Assembly (NCBI GenBank): GCA_029010715.1
Contig: JAQXKZ010000010.1
Location: 1 to 64,000 of the forward strand
DNA length: 64,000 bases
Direction of reading: 5' to 3'
Origin: Clostridiales bacterium
Lineage (GTDB): Bacteria > Bacillota > Clostridia > Oscillospirales > Oscillospiraceae
A program made the translations under genes and the position numbers. Below the pieces are notes generated by a model that worked only from the letters and a program-made list of their open reading frames with translations, made no database searches and was not told where the DNA came from. Below, one piece after another: positions 52,542 through 61,548 of the stretch; the stretch's first letter is position 1; each line of letters starts with the position of its first letter.

Positions 52542-53672
52542 TTAGATGCGTTTATCCAGAATTTCTGTGTATTTGTTTCTGAATCCTCCAAAGTTTCCGG
52601 TGTCAAGGCTGTCGCGGATGCGCTGCATCAGGCTGTTGTAGAAGTAAAGATTGTGCATGACCGCGAAGCGCATGGCCAGCATTTCCTCCGCCTTGAACAG
52701 ATGACGTAAATACGCCCGGGAATAGCGGCGGCATACCTGGCAGCCGCACTCCGGATCTACCGGCAGGCTGTCGCGGGCATATTTCTCGTTTTTGATGTTG
52801 ATAATGCCGCCCCATGTAAACAGATGTCCGTGGCGTCCGTTTCGCGCCGGCATGACACAGTCAAAGAAATCCACGCCTCTGTACACGCTCTCAATAATGT
52901 TCACCGGTGTCCCAACGCCCATAAGGTAGCGCGGCTTGTCCTTTGGCATGTGTTCCTCGACCGCCTCTATGGTGTCGTACATTTCCTGATGGGTCTCACC
53001 CACCGCAAGTCCGCCTATTGCGTATCCCGGCAGTTCAAGTTCCGCTATCTTCTTCATGTGCTCTATGCGGATATCCTTGAATACCGTGCCCTGATTGATG
53101 CCGAAGAGCATCTGCCCGGGGTTGACGGCGTCGTCCATGGAATTGTATTCCGCAAGCGCCGCCTTGCAGCGCTCCAGCCACCGGTACGTTCTGTCGCATG
53201 AGCGCTGTACATACTCGCGCGGCGACGGGATCTTTATGCATTCGTCGAAAGCCATCGCTATGTCCGAGCCGAGATTGGCCTGTATGCGCATGCTCTCCTC
53301 AGGTCCCATGAATATATGCCGGCCGTCGACATGAGAATTGAACTTGACGCCCTCTTCCGTTATCTTGCGCAGCTTTGCCAGCGAAAAGATCTGGAAGCCG
53401 CCGCTGTCGGTGAGGATAGGTCCTTCCCAGGTCATGAACTTATGCAGGCCGCCCATGTCCTTCACAAGACCGTCGCCCGGTCTGACATGCAGATGATAGG
53501 TGTTTGAAAGCTCTATCTGGCATCCGATGTTTTTGAGGTCCGCTGCCGACAGCGCGCCTTTTATCGCTCCCTGAGTTCCGACGTTCATGAACACCGGGGT
53601 CTGCACCGTGCCGTGAGGCGTTGTAAACTCACCGCGCCTCGCGCGGCCCTCCTGCTTTATAAGCCTGTACAC
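52542..53672 (-). CDS. tgt: tRNA-guanine transglycosylase
   Basis: Exchanges guanine 34 for the preQ1 base in GUN-anticodon tRNAs during queuosine synthesis. The 376-residue product has the catalytic Asp in the ILTDSGGFQIFSL segment, MALDECIKIPSP-like (MAFDECIKIPSP), GGLAVGE and the zinc site CGCQVCRRYSRAYLRHL with a later His. The start is a GTG at 53672 with GGAGGTG 6 bases before it, giving the usual MYRLIKQEGRARRGEF. It follows queA by 15 bases and is co-transcribed. Confidence 0.96.
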   Translation of the reverse strand: MYRLIKQEGRARRGEFTTPHGTVQTPVFMNVGTQGAIKGALSAADLKNIGCQIELSNTYHLHVRPGDGLVKDMGGLHKFMTWEGPILTDSGGFQIFSLAKLRKITEEGVKFNSHVDGRHIFMGPEESMRIQANLGSDIAMAFDECIKIPSPREYVQRSCDRTYRWLERCKAALAEYNSMDDAVNPGQMLFGINQGTVFKDIRIEHMKKIAELELPGYAIGGLAVGETHQEMYDTIEAVEEHMPKDKPRYLMGVGTPVNIIESVYRGVDFFDCVMPARNGRHGHLFTWGGIINIKNEKYARDSLPVDPECGCQVCRRYSRAYLRHLFKAEEMLAMRFAVMHNLYFYNSLMQRIRDSLDTGNFGGFRNKYTEILDKRI

Positions 53673-53687
53673 TGCGGCACCTCCGTG

Positions 53688-54710
53688 TTAAATAATCAGC
53701 ATCGCGTCGCCGAACGAGAAAAATCTGTAGCGCTCCCGTACGGCGACCCTGTATGCATTCATGATTTGTCCGCGTCCCGCGAGAGCCGAAACGAGCATGA
53801 TAAGCGTGCTCTCCGGCAGATGGAAATTTGTCACCAGCCCGTCGACGCATTTAAAGCGGTAACCGGGATATATAAATATGTTCGTCCAACCGGAGCGCGC
53901 TTCGAGAATGCCTTCGTCCGTGGTGAAGCTTTCAAGCGTTCTGCATGAAGTTGTCCCGACGGCAATGACGCGGCCTCCGTTTTTCCGTGTCTCGTTTACC
54001 GTCTTTGCCGTCTCTTCCGGCACGATGCAGAATTCCGAGTGCATCTCGTGCTCCTCGATGTCATCCTCCTTTACCGGGCGGAATGTTCCGAGTCCCACGT
54101 GCAGCGTCAGATAGCATACCCTGACACCCTTTGCCGCAATTTCCCCGAGCAGCTCCTTTGTGAAATGCAGTCCGGCAGTCGGCGCTGCGGCGCTCCCCGG
54201 CTCTCTGGAATAAACCGTCTGATAGCGTTCGGAGTCCTGCAGCTCCTCCTTGATATACGGCGGCAGAGGCATCTTGCCCAGACGGTCCAGGACCTCCAGA
54301 AATATCCCTTCATAATCGAATTTCACTATACGGTTGCCGCCTTCGACGACGTCCTCGACCACTGCGGTCAGTTCGCCGTCGCCGAAGCTGATCGCGGTAC
54401 CGGGCTTCGTCTTGCGCCCCGGACGGCTCAGGCACTCCCAGCGTCCCTCACCCAAATCGCGCAGCAGCACAAGCTCCACGCTCCCGCCTGTGCTGCGTGA
54501 GCCGATAAGCCTTGCCGGCAGGACACGCGAGTCGTTCAGTACGAGACAGTCTCCCTCCTTCAAATACTCCGGAAGGTCATAAAAATGACGGTGCTCTATG
54601 CTTCCGCTCATCTTGTCCAGATGCAGCAGTCTGGAGCCGTCGCGGCGCTCAAGCGGCGTCTGCGCTATCAGCTCCTCCGGCAGGTCAAAATAAAAATCAG
54701 ATTTCTTCAA
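53688..54710 (-). CDS. queA: S-adenosylmethionine:tRNA ribosyltransferase-isomerase
   Basis: Attaches the ribosyl part of SAM to preQ1 in tRNA to form epoxyqueuosine. The 340-residue product starts with the family sequence [28 protein letters not shown] and has PTAGLHFT and [11 protein letters not shown]. The start codon is a TTG at 54710 with GGGAG just upstream on the minus strand. It is the first gene of queA-tgt-yajC. Confidence 0.96.
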   Translation of the reverse strand: MKKSDFYFDLPEELIAQTPLERRDGSRLLHLDKMSGSIEHRHFYDLPEYLKEGDCLVLNDSRVLPARLIGSRSTGGSVELVLLRDLGEGRWECLSRPGRKTKPGTAISFGDGELTAVVEDVVEGGNRIVKFDYEGIFLEVLDRLGKMPLPPYIKEELQDSERYQTVYSREPGSAAAPTAGLHFTKELLGEIAAKGVRVCYLTLHVGLGTFRPVKEDDIEEHEMHSEFCIVPEETAKTVNETRKNGGRVIAVGTTSCRTLESFTTDEGILEARSGWTNIFIYPGYRFKCVDGLVTNFHLPESTLIMLVSALAGRGQIMNAYRVAVRERYRFFSFGDAMLII

Positions 54711-54872
54711 TTCTTTCTCCCGCTATATTAAATAATTATACTTTAAATTTCAATTTATAAGAGTCAGCGCGCTCATTATAGCAGAGCGCCGCATCTTTTT
54801 CAACGAACTGTGTAATATTGATGCTTGTGTGTTAATAAATTGTGTGGTGAAATCTTCTGTTTGGAGGCTATT

Positions 54873-55763
54873 ATGGTTAAAACACCTGTCTTTAAAGGTT
54901 CCTGCACTGCGATAGTAACACCCTTCAACGAGCATGGAGTCGACTACGAGCGTCTCAGGAAGAATATAGAGTTCCAGTACGAAAACGGTACCTCCGCTCT
55001 GGTCGTGTGCGGTACTACCGGAGAAAACGCGACGCATACCCCCAATGAGCACGACGAGCTTGTGCGTGTCGCGGTGCGTGAAAGCAAGGGCCGTATGAAG
55101 ATAATTGCCGGCATCGGCAGCAACAATACCGAAAGTGCGCTGCGGGCCGCCGAAAATGCCAGATATTCCGGTGCCGACGCCGTACTCATGGTAACTCCGT
55201 ATTACAACAAATCGACGCAGAAAGGTCTCATCGAGCACTTCAGCTATGTGGCCGACCGGGTCGATATCCCCATGATCGTCTACAATGTCCCTGGCCGTAC
55301 AGGCATCGGCGTCACCGCCGAGACCTGCAGGGCGCTGTCACAGCATCCTAATATAAACGGCATAAAGGAGGCCTCCGGAGACATAGCTCTGGCGGCCAAA
55401 ATCCGAAGCCTCTGCGGCAATGATCTATACATATGGAGCGGGAACGACGACTGTACCGTGCCGCTCATGTCCCTCGGCGCCCTTGGCGTTATCTCAGTCG
55501 CAAGCAACATCGTCCCCGGAACCGTCGCCAAACTCTGCACCCTCTGCCTCAACGGCAGCTTTGCCGAGGCGACCGAGCTTTACGCCAAATACGCCGGACT
55601 GTTTTCGACCCTGTTCGTTGAGACAAACCCCATCCCTGTGAAGGCGGCAATGAAGCTGATGGGCATGGACAGCGGCATACTTCGTCTGCCGCTGACTGAC
55701 ATAAGCCCAGAGAATCTTATAAGACTCACTGAAGAAATGCGCGGCGTCGGCATAAGCGTCTGA
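54873..55763 (+). CDS. dapA: 4-hydroxy-tetrahydrodipicolinate synthase
   Basis: Condenses pyruvate with aspartate semialdehyde in the lysine and diaminopimelate pathway; in spore formers it also feeds dipicolinate. The 296-residue TIM-barrel product has FKGSCTAIVTPF, the GTTGENATH loop, the Tyr in VYNVPGRTG and the Schiff-base Lys in GIKEASGD. GGAGG lies 7 bases before the ATG at 54873; the ORF-track start 16 codons earlier is unconserved. It stands alone, divergent from queA and convergent with the Sfp-type gene (2-base gap). Confidence 0.95.
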   Translation: MVKTPVFKGSCTAIVTPFNEHGVDYERLRKNIEFQYENGTSALVVCGTTGENATHTPNEHDELVRVAVRESKGRMKIIAGIGSNNTESALRAAENARYSGADAVLMVTPYYNKSTQKGLIEHFSYVADRVDIPMIVYNVPGRTGIGVTAETCRALSQHPNINGIKEASGDIALAAKIRSLCGNDLYIWSGNDDCTVPLMSLGALGVISVASNIVPGTVAKLCTLCLNGSFAEATELYAKYAGLFSTLFVETNPIPVKAAMKLMGMDSGILRLPLTDISPENLIRLTEEMRGVGISV

Positions 55764-55765
55764 GC

Positions 55766-56395
55766 CTAGAGCACTGTGCGCGTAAGCTCGATCTCCGTGT
55801 CATCCGCGTATGAGGAAAGAGCGAGCACATAGCCGTCAAGGTCCGCGCAGAATACACGGCAGCCCGGATCCTCCTTAATGTGTGGCAGTCCGCCCGGCTC
55901 CTGTACCGTGAACGATCCCAGCGGGGTGTTCATCCCCGTACCGAGCAGCTTGATATAGCTCTCCTTGACCGCCCATGTGCGCGTAAAACACAGCGCCTTA
56001 TCCGCCGCATCTTCGATCGCGGCGGATTCTTCTTCGGTAAAAAAGCGCCGGACAAGCTCCGGCCTGTATGCGCCGCATAGCTGTATGTCTATTCCTACAG
56101 GCGCGTCGCTCACGGCGCAAACGGCAAACGTACCGGAGTGAGAGAGGTTAAAATGCGGCCATCCTCCGTCCAGCGCAGGCTTTCCCCACTTTCCGGCTGT
56201 AATTTTCAGCGGAAGCCCGACTTCCGGAAATACGGTGCCTATCGCCCGTGCCAGCAGCAGCTCCGCGCCTATGCACAGCCTGCGCTTTTGTGCCGGCTGC
56301 AGTCTGCTGAGCTTTTTCATCCGGTAGTCCGACAGGCTGTACATGCCGGCGTCGTCGGAAATCCCGCTGACGTCGGCATAGAATATCTTAACCAT
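55766..56395 (-). CDS. 4'-phosphopantetheinyl transferase, Sfp-type
   Basis: Transfers phosphopantetheine from CoA to carrier proteins. The 209-residue product has the two family motifs: GIDIQLCGAY (Asp of GxD) and FTRTWAVKESYIKLLGTGM (WxxKEA-type). Size fits Sfp/Gsp rather than the smaller AcpS. No polyketide or nonribosomal peptide gene is nearby, so it may modify a housekeeping or distant carrier. Its ATG overlaps the stop of the HD gene (TGATG), so the two are coupled. Confidence 0.88.
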   Translation of the reverse strand: MVKIFYADVSGISDDAGMYSLSDYRMKKLSRLQPAQKRRLCIGAELLLARAIGTVFPEVGLPLKITAGKWGKPALDGGWPHFNLSHSGTFAVCAVSDAPVGIDIQLCGAYRPELVRRFFTEEESAAIEDAADKALCFTRTWAVKESYIKLLGTGMNTPLGSFTVQEPGGLPHIKEDPGCRVFCADLDGYVLALSSYADDTEIELTRTVL

Positions 56396-56937
56396 CAGGC
56401 TCTCATGGCGTCTATGGTCCTGCCGATAAGCTCGCTGAGATCCATACCGAGCATTTCAGCGCCGCGGCGTATAACGTCGCGTGAGCAGCCGGCGGCAAAC
56501 TTCTTATCTTTGAACTTTTTCATTACGGACTTCACTTCCATATCCGTCATGCCGGTTGGCCGCATCAGTGCTGCCGCTCCTATAAGTCCGGTGAGCTCGT
56601 CGGTCGCAAACAGTACCTTTTCCATGTACCTGACCGGCTCCACGTCTATGCATATGCCGTAACCGTGGCTTATGACAGCGTGTATCATCTCCTCGTCTAT
56701 ATCCAGTTCATGCAGGATCTCATTTGCCTTTACGCAGTGCTGCTCCGGATAAAGCTCGAAGTCAATGTCGTGCAGCATACCGACTGCCTTCCAGAACTCG
56801 GTATTCTCCGGGTCGTATTCCTTTGCAAACTCACCCATGACCTTTGACACGGTCTCCGCGTGCTGCAGATGGAACGGCTCCTTATTATAACGCGCAAGCA
56901 GCTCGCGCGCCTGGTCAACGTCGGGAATGTAGCTCAT
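56395..56937 (-). CDS. HD-domain hydrolase
   Basis: A 180-residue HD-superfamily metal-dependent phosphohydrolase. The pattern is QHAETVSKVMGEF, MLHDIDFELYP (HD), ISHGYGICIDVEPVRYMEKVLFATDELTGLI, in the HDIG order. The substrate is unknown; similar small HD proteins act on nucleotides. The ATG at 56937 has GAGGAGGATATACAT upstream, which gives an ideal spacing. It precedes the Sfp-type gene as a coupled pair. Confidence 0.85.
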   Translation of the reverse strand: MSYIPDVDQARELLARYNKEPFHLQHAETVSKVMGEFAKEYDPENTEFWKAVGMLHDIDFELYPEQHCVKANEILHELDIDEEMIHAVISHGYGICIDVEPVRYMEKVLFATDELTGLIGAAALMRPTGMTDMEVKSVMKKFKDKKFAAGCSRDVIRRGAEMLGMDLSELIGRTIDAMRA

Positions 56938-57060
56938 ATGTATATCCTCCTCTTTACCGCCGGTGTTTATACAGCTCACACATGTCCGCGGCTTTTCCTG
57001 CGGGCTCCTGTAAACTGAGTGTTATTTATAATAATACCGCGTTTGGGTATATTCAAGCTA

Positions 57061-57102
57061 AAAATGTAAAAGGACCGCAAAATTGCGGTCCTTTTACATT
57101 TT
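57061..57102. terminator. Bidirectional terminator
   Basis: A perfect 20-bp stem AAAATGTAAAAGGACCGCAA with its complement around a 2-base loop, A and T runs on both ends. It terminates the small lipoprotein gene (minus). Confidence 0.85.
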
Positions 57103-57112
57103 ATCCTGCCGT

Positions 57113-57409
57113 TTACGCTCCTGCGCCGGCGCTCTGCGCCGGGGATTCTGCCGGAGCTCCGCTCGCTGCGGTCCCACCGTTGTCCACGCCTGCGCTGGTC
57201 TCAGGTACTGCCGTGTTCACACCGCCGGCCTCGCCTGTAGGCGCGGTCGAGGGCGCTGCCGAAACGCCGGCAGAGGGCATGATGCTGGGCAGCACAGTGT
57301 GTGTCGGAGAGGTGTTTATTCCGCTGTTATCCACGGTTCCGCTGCCGCAGCCGCTGAGCATGGCCGCCATAAGCAGGACGGCGATCAGATATACAAAAGA
57401 CCTTTTCAT
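57113..57409 (-). CDS. Small low-complexity lipoprotein
   Basis: A 98-residue probable lipoprotein. The signal is MKRSFVYLIAVLLMAAMLSGC with lipobox LSGC; the mature part is Ala, Gly, Pro, Ser and Thr rich without recognisable folds (SPTHTVLPSIMPSAG, ASGAPAESPAQSAGAGA). AGGAGG lies close before the ATG. The low complexity suggests a flexible spacer or wall-exposed coat. It is single and probably ends at the 57061 hairpin. Function unknown. Confidence 0.6.
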   Translation of the reverse strand: MKRSFVYLIAVLLMAAMLSGCGSGTVDNSGINTSPTHTVLPSIMPSAGVSAAPSTAPTGEAGGVNTAVPETSAGVDNGGTAASGAPAESPAQSAGAGA

Positions 57410-57500
57410 ATCTATCCTCCTTAATTTATAACGCCCTTATTATCTGCGGCTTCTGAATTTTTATGTATGCCGGATTTCATAAATTTCGATTTTTATATAC

Positions 57501-57643
57501 TTGTTTGCTATGCAAAAGCATAGCAAACAACAAGACGCGCCATTTTCCCGCCCCTTTGGGGCAAGCGAAAATGATGCGCAAAAACTTCATGCGCTCCGGC
57601 TTTTGCCCATGATCGTGGCGCGCAATCCTGCGCATGAAGTTTT
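57501..57643. repeat. Multi-hairpin non-coding element
   Basis: Three adjacent inverted repeats: a perfect 13-bp stem TTGTTTGCTATGC (57501-57530); a compound stem with arms CATTTTC/GAAAATG and inner GCCCC/GGGGC (57537-57579); and a 14-bp perfect pair AAAACTTCATGCGC/GCGCATGAAGTTTT (57581-57643) around 35 bases. The gap 57410-57785 has no gene. The arrangement resembles a structured RNA or a miniature mobile repeat; no target-site duplication was recognised. Confidence 0.5.
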
Positions 57644-57690
57644 ACGCCGCGGTATACTTCGTTTCTCCTCCTGCCATTAGCGATTTCAGT

Positions 57691-57732
57691 AAATCAGCCT
57701 CGGGCCGTCGTGGAACGGCCCGAGGCTGATTT
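57691..57732. terminator. Terminator after the Fe-alcohol dehydrogenase gene
   Basis: A perfect 18-bp stem AAATCAGCCTCGGGCCGT with its complement and a 6-base loop. It lies downstream of the minus-strand dehydrogenase gene. Confidence 0.8.
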
Positions 57733-57785
57733 ATATCAAAATCCGGATTTTTTAAATTTCGCCTCCGCTTATCCTTTTCGGAGGC

Positions 57786-58865
57786 TCAGTCAATAATAAC
57801 CTTCATCGCATCAGCCAGTCTGGGGCGATCTGCCTCGGTAAGCGCCGTGGCGGGAATAAGATAGTCCATTAGTATATTTATATTTTCCTTGCTGGGTTCT
57901 ATACCAATCCCGGCAAGCGTCAGCGGCATATGCATATGCCGCATAAGCGCACGCACCTCTGCCACATAAGCGTCCGGCATTCCATTGAACTTGAGCTGCA
58001 TCAGCACTCCGACAGCAACGATCTCACCGTGCAGCATATCTGCTGCTTCCCTGGTGAAGCTGCGCCGGACGCAGTCGTACAGGCCGTGTGCAAGCGCAAG
58101 CTGATTAACGCCGCAGGAAAAACCGCTGACCACGGAGGTGTGCAGAAGGTTCGTAAGTATCAGATCGGTCATACGTCCCGACTCCGCTCCGTTGTCGTAC
58201 ACATTGCAGCCCTCGCCCATCAGGAAATCGTATATTGCCTTTGAATTGACCGTGCATATGTATTTTTCGATATCGCAGTCTCTGTAGCTGTTGATGCTGT
58301 TGTTGTGGATGACCTCGGGATATTTTGCGACCGAGTCCAGAATACCTGCGGCAAGGGTGCGTTTAGGCGCGGTTGCAATCACTGCGGTGTCCGCCACGAC
58401 GACGTCAACTTCCTTGTTCATTGCGACGGAGCCGTCCGGGCTCCCGTCGTCGTTATACATTATGCAGACCGATGAGGAAGCTACGCAGGTGGCGACTGAA
58501 GTCGGCACACAGATCAGATCCATCTCCGCAAATGTGGCGGTGCACTTTGCGAGATCCAGACACTTTCCGCCGCCGATACCGACTATCACAGTGCAGTTTC
58601 TCTCCTCGGCCTCCTTTTTATACGCCTCGGCCCAGCCTCTGGAGCATGCACCCGTGTGAATTCTGACGACAGGTTCTATGCCCAGACCTGCAAACTCCCC
58701 CTCCACAATGCCGAGCACAAGCGGCGTTGTCGTCGGACCGCCGATTATAAGAGGACGCCCGCCGAGTCTTGCTATTTCCCTGCCGAGTACCTGAATACAT
58801 CCGCTGCCGTAGAAAAACTTACCTGCTCCAACCCGCAGATTCACATAAGGCGCACGATCATTCAT
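57786..58865 (-). CDS. Iron-containing alcohol dehydrogenase family protein (glycerol dehydrogenase-like)
   Basis: A 359-residue NAD-dependent dehydrogenase of the glycerol dehydrogenase / glycerol-1-phosphate dehydrogenase group. Motifs: IGGGKCLDLAK, the TSVATCVASSS segment (cofactor domain), then metal-site residues in NQLALAHGLYD and MLHGEIVAVGVLMQL. Substrate could be glycerol, a sugar alcohol or a related hydroxyacid. The ATG at 58865 follows AAGGAG by 9 bases. It is divergent from the sugar-acid operon and its promoter faces that operon's, so it probably works in the same pathway. Confidence 0.85.
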   Translation of the reverse strand: MNDRAPYVNLRVGAGKFFYGSGCIQVLGREIARLGGRPLIIGGPTTTPLVLGIVEGEFAGLGIEPVVRIHTGACSRGWAEAYKKEAEERNCTVIVGIGGGKCLDLAKCTATFAEMDLICVPTSVATCVASSSVCIMYNDDGSPDGSVAMNKEVDVVVADTAVIATAPKRTLAAGILDSVAKYPEVIHNNSINSYRDCDIEKYICTVNSKAIYDFLMGEGCNVYDNGAESGRMTDLILTNLLHTSVVSGFSCGVNQLALAHGLYDCVRRSFTREAADMLHGEIVAVGVLMQLKFNGMPDAYVAEVRALMRHMHMPLTLAGIGIEPSKENINILMDYLIPATALTEADRPRLADAMKVIID

Positions 58866-58956
58866 TTTAAGTTGCTCCTTCCGTTTCTCCCATATCTTCA
58901 TGACGGTAACGTTAACCCAGACGCTTTATATACCGTGTCCGCATCTGTTCGCCGCC

Positions 58957-58984
58957 ATTATAACACGTGAAAAAATTTTTTCAA
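58957..58984 (-). promoter_or_regulatory. Promoter of the Fe-alcohol dehydrogenase gene with palindrome
   Basis: On the minus strand TTGAAA and TATAAT are 16 bases apart. The perfect palindrome TGAAAAAATTTTTTCA (58968-58983) covers the spacer and the -35 edge and may be a regulator site, though A/T runs form such palindromes easily. Confidence 0.5.
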
Positions 58985-59021
58985 CACTTAATTTAATAAA
59001 ATAAAAAATATTTTTTTCTTA

Positions 59022-59050
59022 TTGACATTAGCTATTCTGCATGATAGTAT
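59022..59050 (+). promoter_or_regulatory. Promoter of the sugar-acid operon
   Basis: TTGACA and TAGTAT separated by 17 bases, about 105 bases before the ATG at 59156. Confidence 0.65.
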
Positions 59051-59065
59051 TTATTCAGCCAGTGG

Positions 59066-59106
59066 ATATCAGTCTGATATACCATGCAAATTGCACAAAT
59101 TTGTGC
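59066..59106 (+). promoter_or_regulatory. Two palindromic operator candidates
   Basis: ATATCAGTCTGATAT (59066-59080) is a perfect 15-base palindrome with an odd centre and GCACAAATTTGTGC (59093-59106) a perfect 14-base one. They lie just downstream of the promoter, where a repressor could block transcription. The regulator is not in the window. Confidence 0.5.
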
Positions 59107-59155
59107 TGTGGGTTTAGTTTATTAAAACGATTTTACACTCTGGAGGATGAAAAAA

Positions 59156-60103
59156 ATGGAAGCTATGAAGCCCGAGCAGCTGCGTGAAGCGCTTCACGGA
59201 ATCTGCATTATCAGTATTACCCCGTTCAAGGCCAACGGTGAGTTTGACTATGACGGCTATGCCAGAAATCTGAACTACCTTCTGGCTCACGGTCTGAATA
59301 AAACCAACTCCACTATAGTTGTCGGCGGAAGTACCGGCGAATGCGGGGCCATGTCTGTGGCCGAGCGTAAAGCCGTTTTTGATTGTGCCTTCGACGTGCT
59401 CGGTGACAGGCTCCCGATCATTGCCGGCTGCAACAGCACAAATGTATGGGAGTCCATTGAGCTTGCGCAGTACGCCGAGTCCAAAGGCGCTGCCGGCGCC
59501 ATGGCGCTTTCCCCCTACTACTATCCCGCCAAGGACGAAGAGTGTATATACCAGTTCTACAAAACTCTTGCCACTCATACCGGTCTCGGCATACTCCTGT
59601 ACAACAACTTTGAGGTAATGCAGATTGACTGCCCGATTTCGGTGCTCAGACGCCTGAAGGACGAGTTCCCCAACATTGTCGGCATGAAGGAATGTACTCC
59701 TGCCTTCTTCAAGATGACCCGCGTGGTTCAGGAGATCGGCGATAAGGTAAGTGTCGTTAACGGCCACGGTGAATTTCTTGAGCCCTACGCAGCTCTGGCC
59801 GGCACCGCGGGCTTTATTTCGAGCATGTCCAACTTTGCCCCCGACAAGGCAGTGGCCATCTGGGAAGCACGCAGCAGCGGCGACTACAAAAAGGCAAAAG
59901 AGATCCGGGACACGCTGGTTCCTTATATGGATCTGGCTGTCAGGTACTCCGGCATGGGCGGCGAATACAAGGTCATTTCCCTGCTAAAATACATAACCGA
60001 TCTGGTCGGAAGCTGCGGCGGCTATCCCCGCACTCCATGCGTCCCTCTCAACGAGTCTGAAAAGGCAGAGGTACGCGAGGTCCTGAAAAAGCTTGACCTG
60101 TGA
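59156..60103 (+). CDS. DapA/NanA-family aldolase-lyase
   Basis: A 315-residue class I aldolase of the dihydrodipicolinate synthase/N-acetylneuraminate lyase superfamily. It has the family start ISITPFKANGEFDYDGYARNLNYLL, the carboxylate loop GGSTGECGAM, the Tyr in LLYNNFEV and the Schiff-base Lys in VGMKECTP. It differs from the true dapA at 54.9 kb (Tyr context and loops), so a catabolic sugar-acid or keto-acid role is likely. The ATG at 59156 is chosen because TGGAGG lies 9 bases before it; the ATG at 59147 directly abuts that site. First gene of the operon. Confidence 0.88.
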   Translation: MEAMKPEQLREALHGICIISITPFKANGEFDYDGYARNLNYLLAHGLNKTNSTIVVGGSTGECGAMSVAERKAVFDCAFDVLGDRLPIIAGCNSTNVWESIELAQYAESKGAAGAMALSPYYYPAKDEECIYQFYKTLATHTGLGILLYNNFEVMQIDCPISVLRRLKDEFPNIVGMKECTPAFFKMTRVVQEIGDKVSVVNGHGEFLEPYAALAGTAGFISSMSNFAPDKAVAIWEARSSGDYKKAKEIRDTLVPYMDLAVRYSGMGGEYKVISLLKYITDLVGSCGGYPRTPCVPLNESEKAEVREVLKKLDL

Positions 60104-60155
60104 TTACCGTCGGACAAACCGGCGTTAAAAACAAAGAATGAAAAGGAGAAAAAAA

Positions 60156-61463
60156 GTGAAAAAGCTACTGGCTGTCCTGATGGCAGTGTGCATGCTCGCT
60201 ACGGTCCTTGCCGGCTGTGGCAGCAGCAGTACCGCCGCCCCGAGCAGCGAACCCGCTGCAAGCGCTGATGCCGCCGGCGATAAGAGCGATGAAGTCGTCA
60301 CTCTTACCCTGGTGCGCACCGGCACCCCCGAAGTTCTGCACGAGATCTTCGATCCCCTGATTGCCGAGTTTGAAACGCAGCATCCGAACATTAAGATCGA
60401 CATGCAGGATCTCGGTTGGGCAGACGCGGAGAAGACTCTGCAGACCATGTCCGCATCCAGGACTCTTCCCGACGTCATGTATCACCTGCCCGCAACTATT
60501 TTCAGCATGTATGAAAAGGGCCTCATCCTTGACCTGACCGACTATGTCGACGACGATCTCAAGGCTGACATGTACCCCGCGATGATGGAAGCCGGTCAGT
60601 ATAACGGCAAGCAGCTTATGATTACCTGCGCCGCTTCCAGCCTTATTATGTGGTATAACGCTGACCTGTTCGAGCAGGCCGGTCTGGATCCCGACAATCC
60701 TCCCAAAACCTGGGATGAACTCCTTGACGCCTGCGAAGCTTTGAGCGCCATCGACGGCATTTCACCCATAGGTATGTACGCGGCTCCCGGCGGCGGTGAG
60801 ACCAGCTTCTTCTTTGAGTCCCTGTTCACTACCCAGATTGGCGGCAGCGCGTGGGATGCAGATAATAACCGGTATCTCTACGACCAGGAAGATTACAAGG
60901 CTGATGCAGTCAAGACTCTGCAGCTCATTCAGGATCTGACCGCCTACGCGCAGGAGGGCTATGTGGAGAGCGGACGCTTTGCAACCCGTACCCTTATGCG
61001 TGACGGTAAAGTCGGCATAGTTCTCGACCTCCCGAACATGGCAAACCAGATACCCGACGGACTCGCTGACGGTACCTTCCGTGCCGCGGCTCTGCCCTGC
61101 GGCGACAGCGGTGTGAGCTCCACCGCCATAAACGCCGGCGGCTGGTTCATTCCCACCAACTGCGAGCACCCCGAAGAGGCCTGGACCTTCCTGCGCTTCA
61201 TGATGGAGACGGAGAACCAGTTTGCACACGAGAAGTACGGCTCCGTCCCCATTCTCAAGTCCGAGGTTGATCTGTACACCTCCGACTACATGAAGCAGAT
61301 CATAAAGGGTATGGAAATCAGCTATCCCGAAGGCATCTGCGTGGATACCAACGCACTGTGGACCGTTACCGGTGAACAGCTGCAGCTCCTCATGATGGGA
61401 GAGCAGACCGCGGAAGACACCTGGACCAACATTTCCACCGAGCACGGCGAGATCTACGAATAA
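60156..61463 (+). CDS. ABC transporter sugar-binding lipoprotein
   Basis: Extracellular solute-binding protein of the family 1 (carbohydrate) type, tethered by lipid. The 435-residue product has the signal MKKLLAVLMAVCMLATVLAGC with lipobox LAGC, a Ser/Ala linker, then VVTLTLVRTGTPEVLHEIFDPLIAEFETQHPNIKIDMQDLGWADAEKTLQTM typical of the fold, and NAGGWFIPTNCEHPEEAWTFLRFMM. The start is the GTG at 60156 with AAGGAG 8 bases before it; the ATG at 60138 would overlap that site. It follows the aldolase gene by 52 bases. Confidence 0.9.
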   Translation: MKKLLAVLMAVCMLATVLAGCGSSSTAAPSSEPAASADAAGDKSDEVVTLTLVRTGTPEVLHEIFDPLIAEFETQHPNIKIDMQDLGWADAEKTLQTMSASRTLPDVMYHLPATIFSMYEKGLILDLTDYVDDDLKADMYPAMMEAGQYNGKQLMITCAASSLIMWYNADLFEQAGLDPDNPPKTWDELLDACEALSAIDGISPIGMYAAPGGGETSFFFESLFTTQIGGSAWDADNNRYLYDQEDYKADAVKTLQLIQDLTAYAQEGYVESGRFATRTLMRDGKVGIVLDLPNMANQIPDGLADGTFRAAALPCGDSGVSSTAINAGGWFIPTNCEHPEEAWTFLRFMMETENQFAHEKYGSVPILKSEVDLYTSDYMKQIIKGMEISYPEGICVDTNALWTVTGEQLQLLMMGEQTAEDTWTNISTEHGEIYE

Positions 61464-61477
61464 GCTATTCTCTGTTA

Positions 61478-61510
61478 GGGCTCCCAGCTTTAAGGGCCGG
61501 GAGCCCTTTT
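61478..61510 (+). terminator. Hairpin between binding-protein and permease genes
   Basis: GGGCTCCC pairs with GGGAGCCC, then TTTT. Such a partial terminator commonly lowers expression of downstream permeases relative to the binding protein. Confidence 0.65.
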
Positions 61511-61548
61511 GGACTATGCTCACTATCCCAATGTACAGAGGTGAAACC

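Noticed and set aside
54711-54872. Riboswitch (lysine) upstream of dapA
   Set aside because: The leader is about 100 bases and lacks the multi-helix structure or terminator of a lysine riboswitch.
57501-57643. CRISPR array
   Set aside because: Inverted repeats, not regularly spaced direct repeats, and no cas genes.
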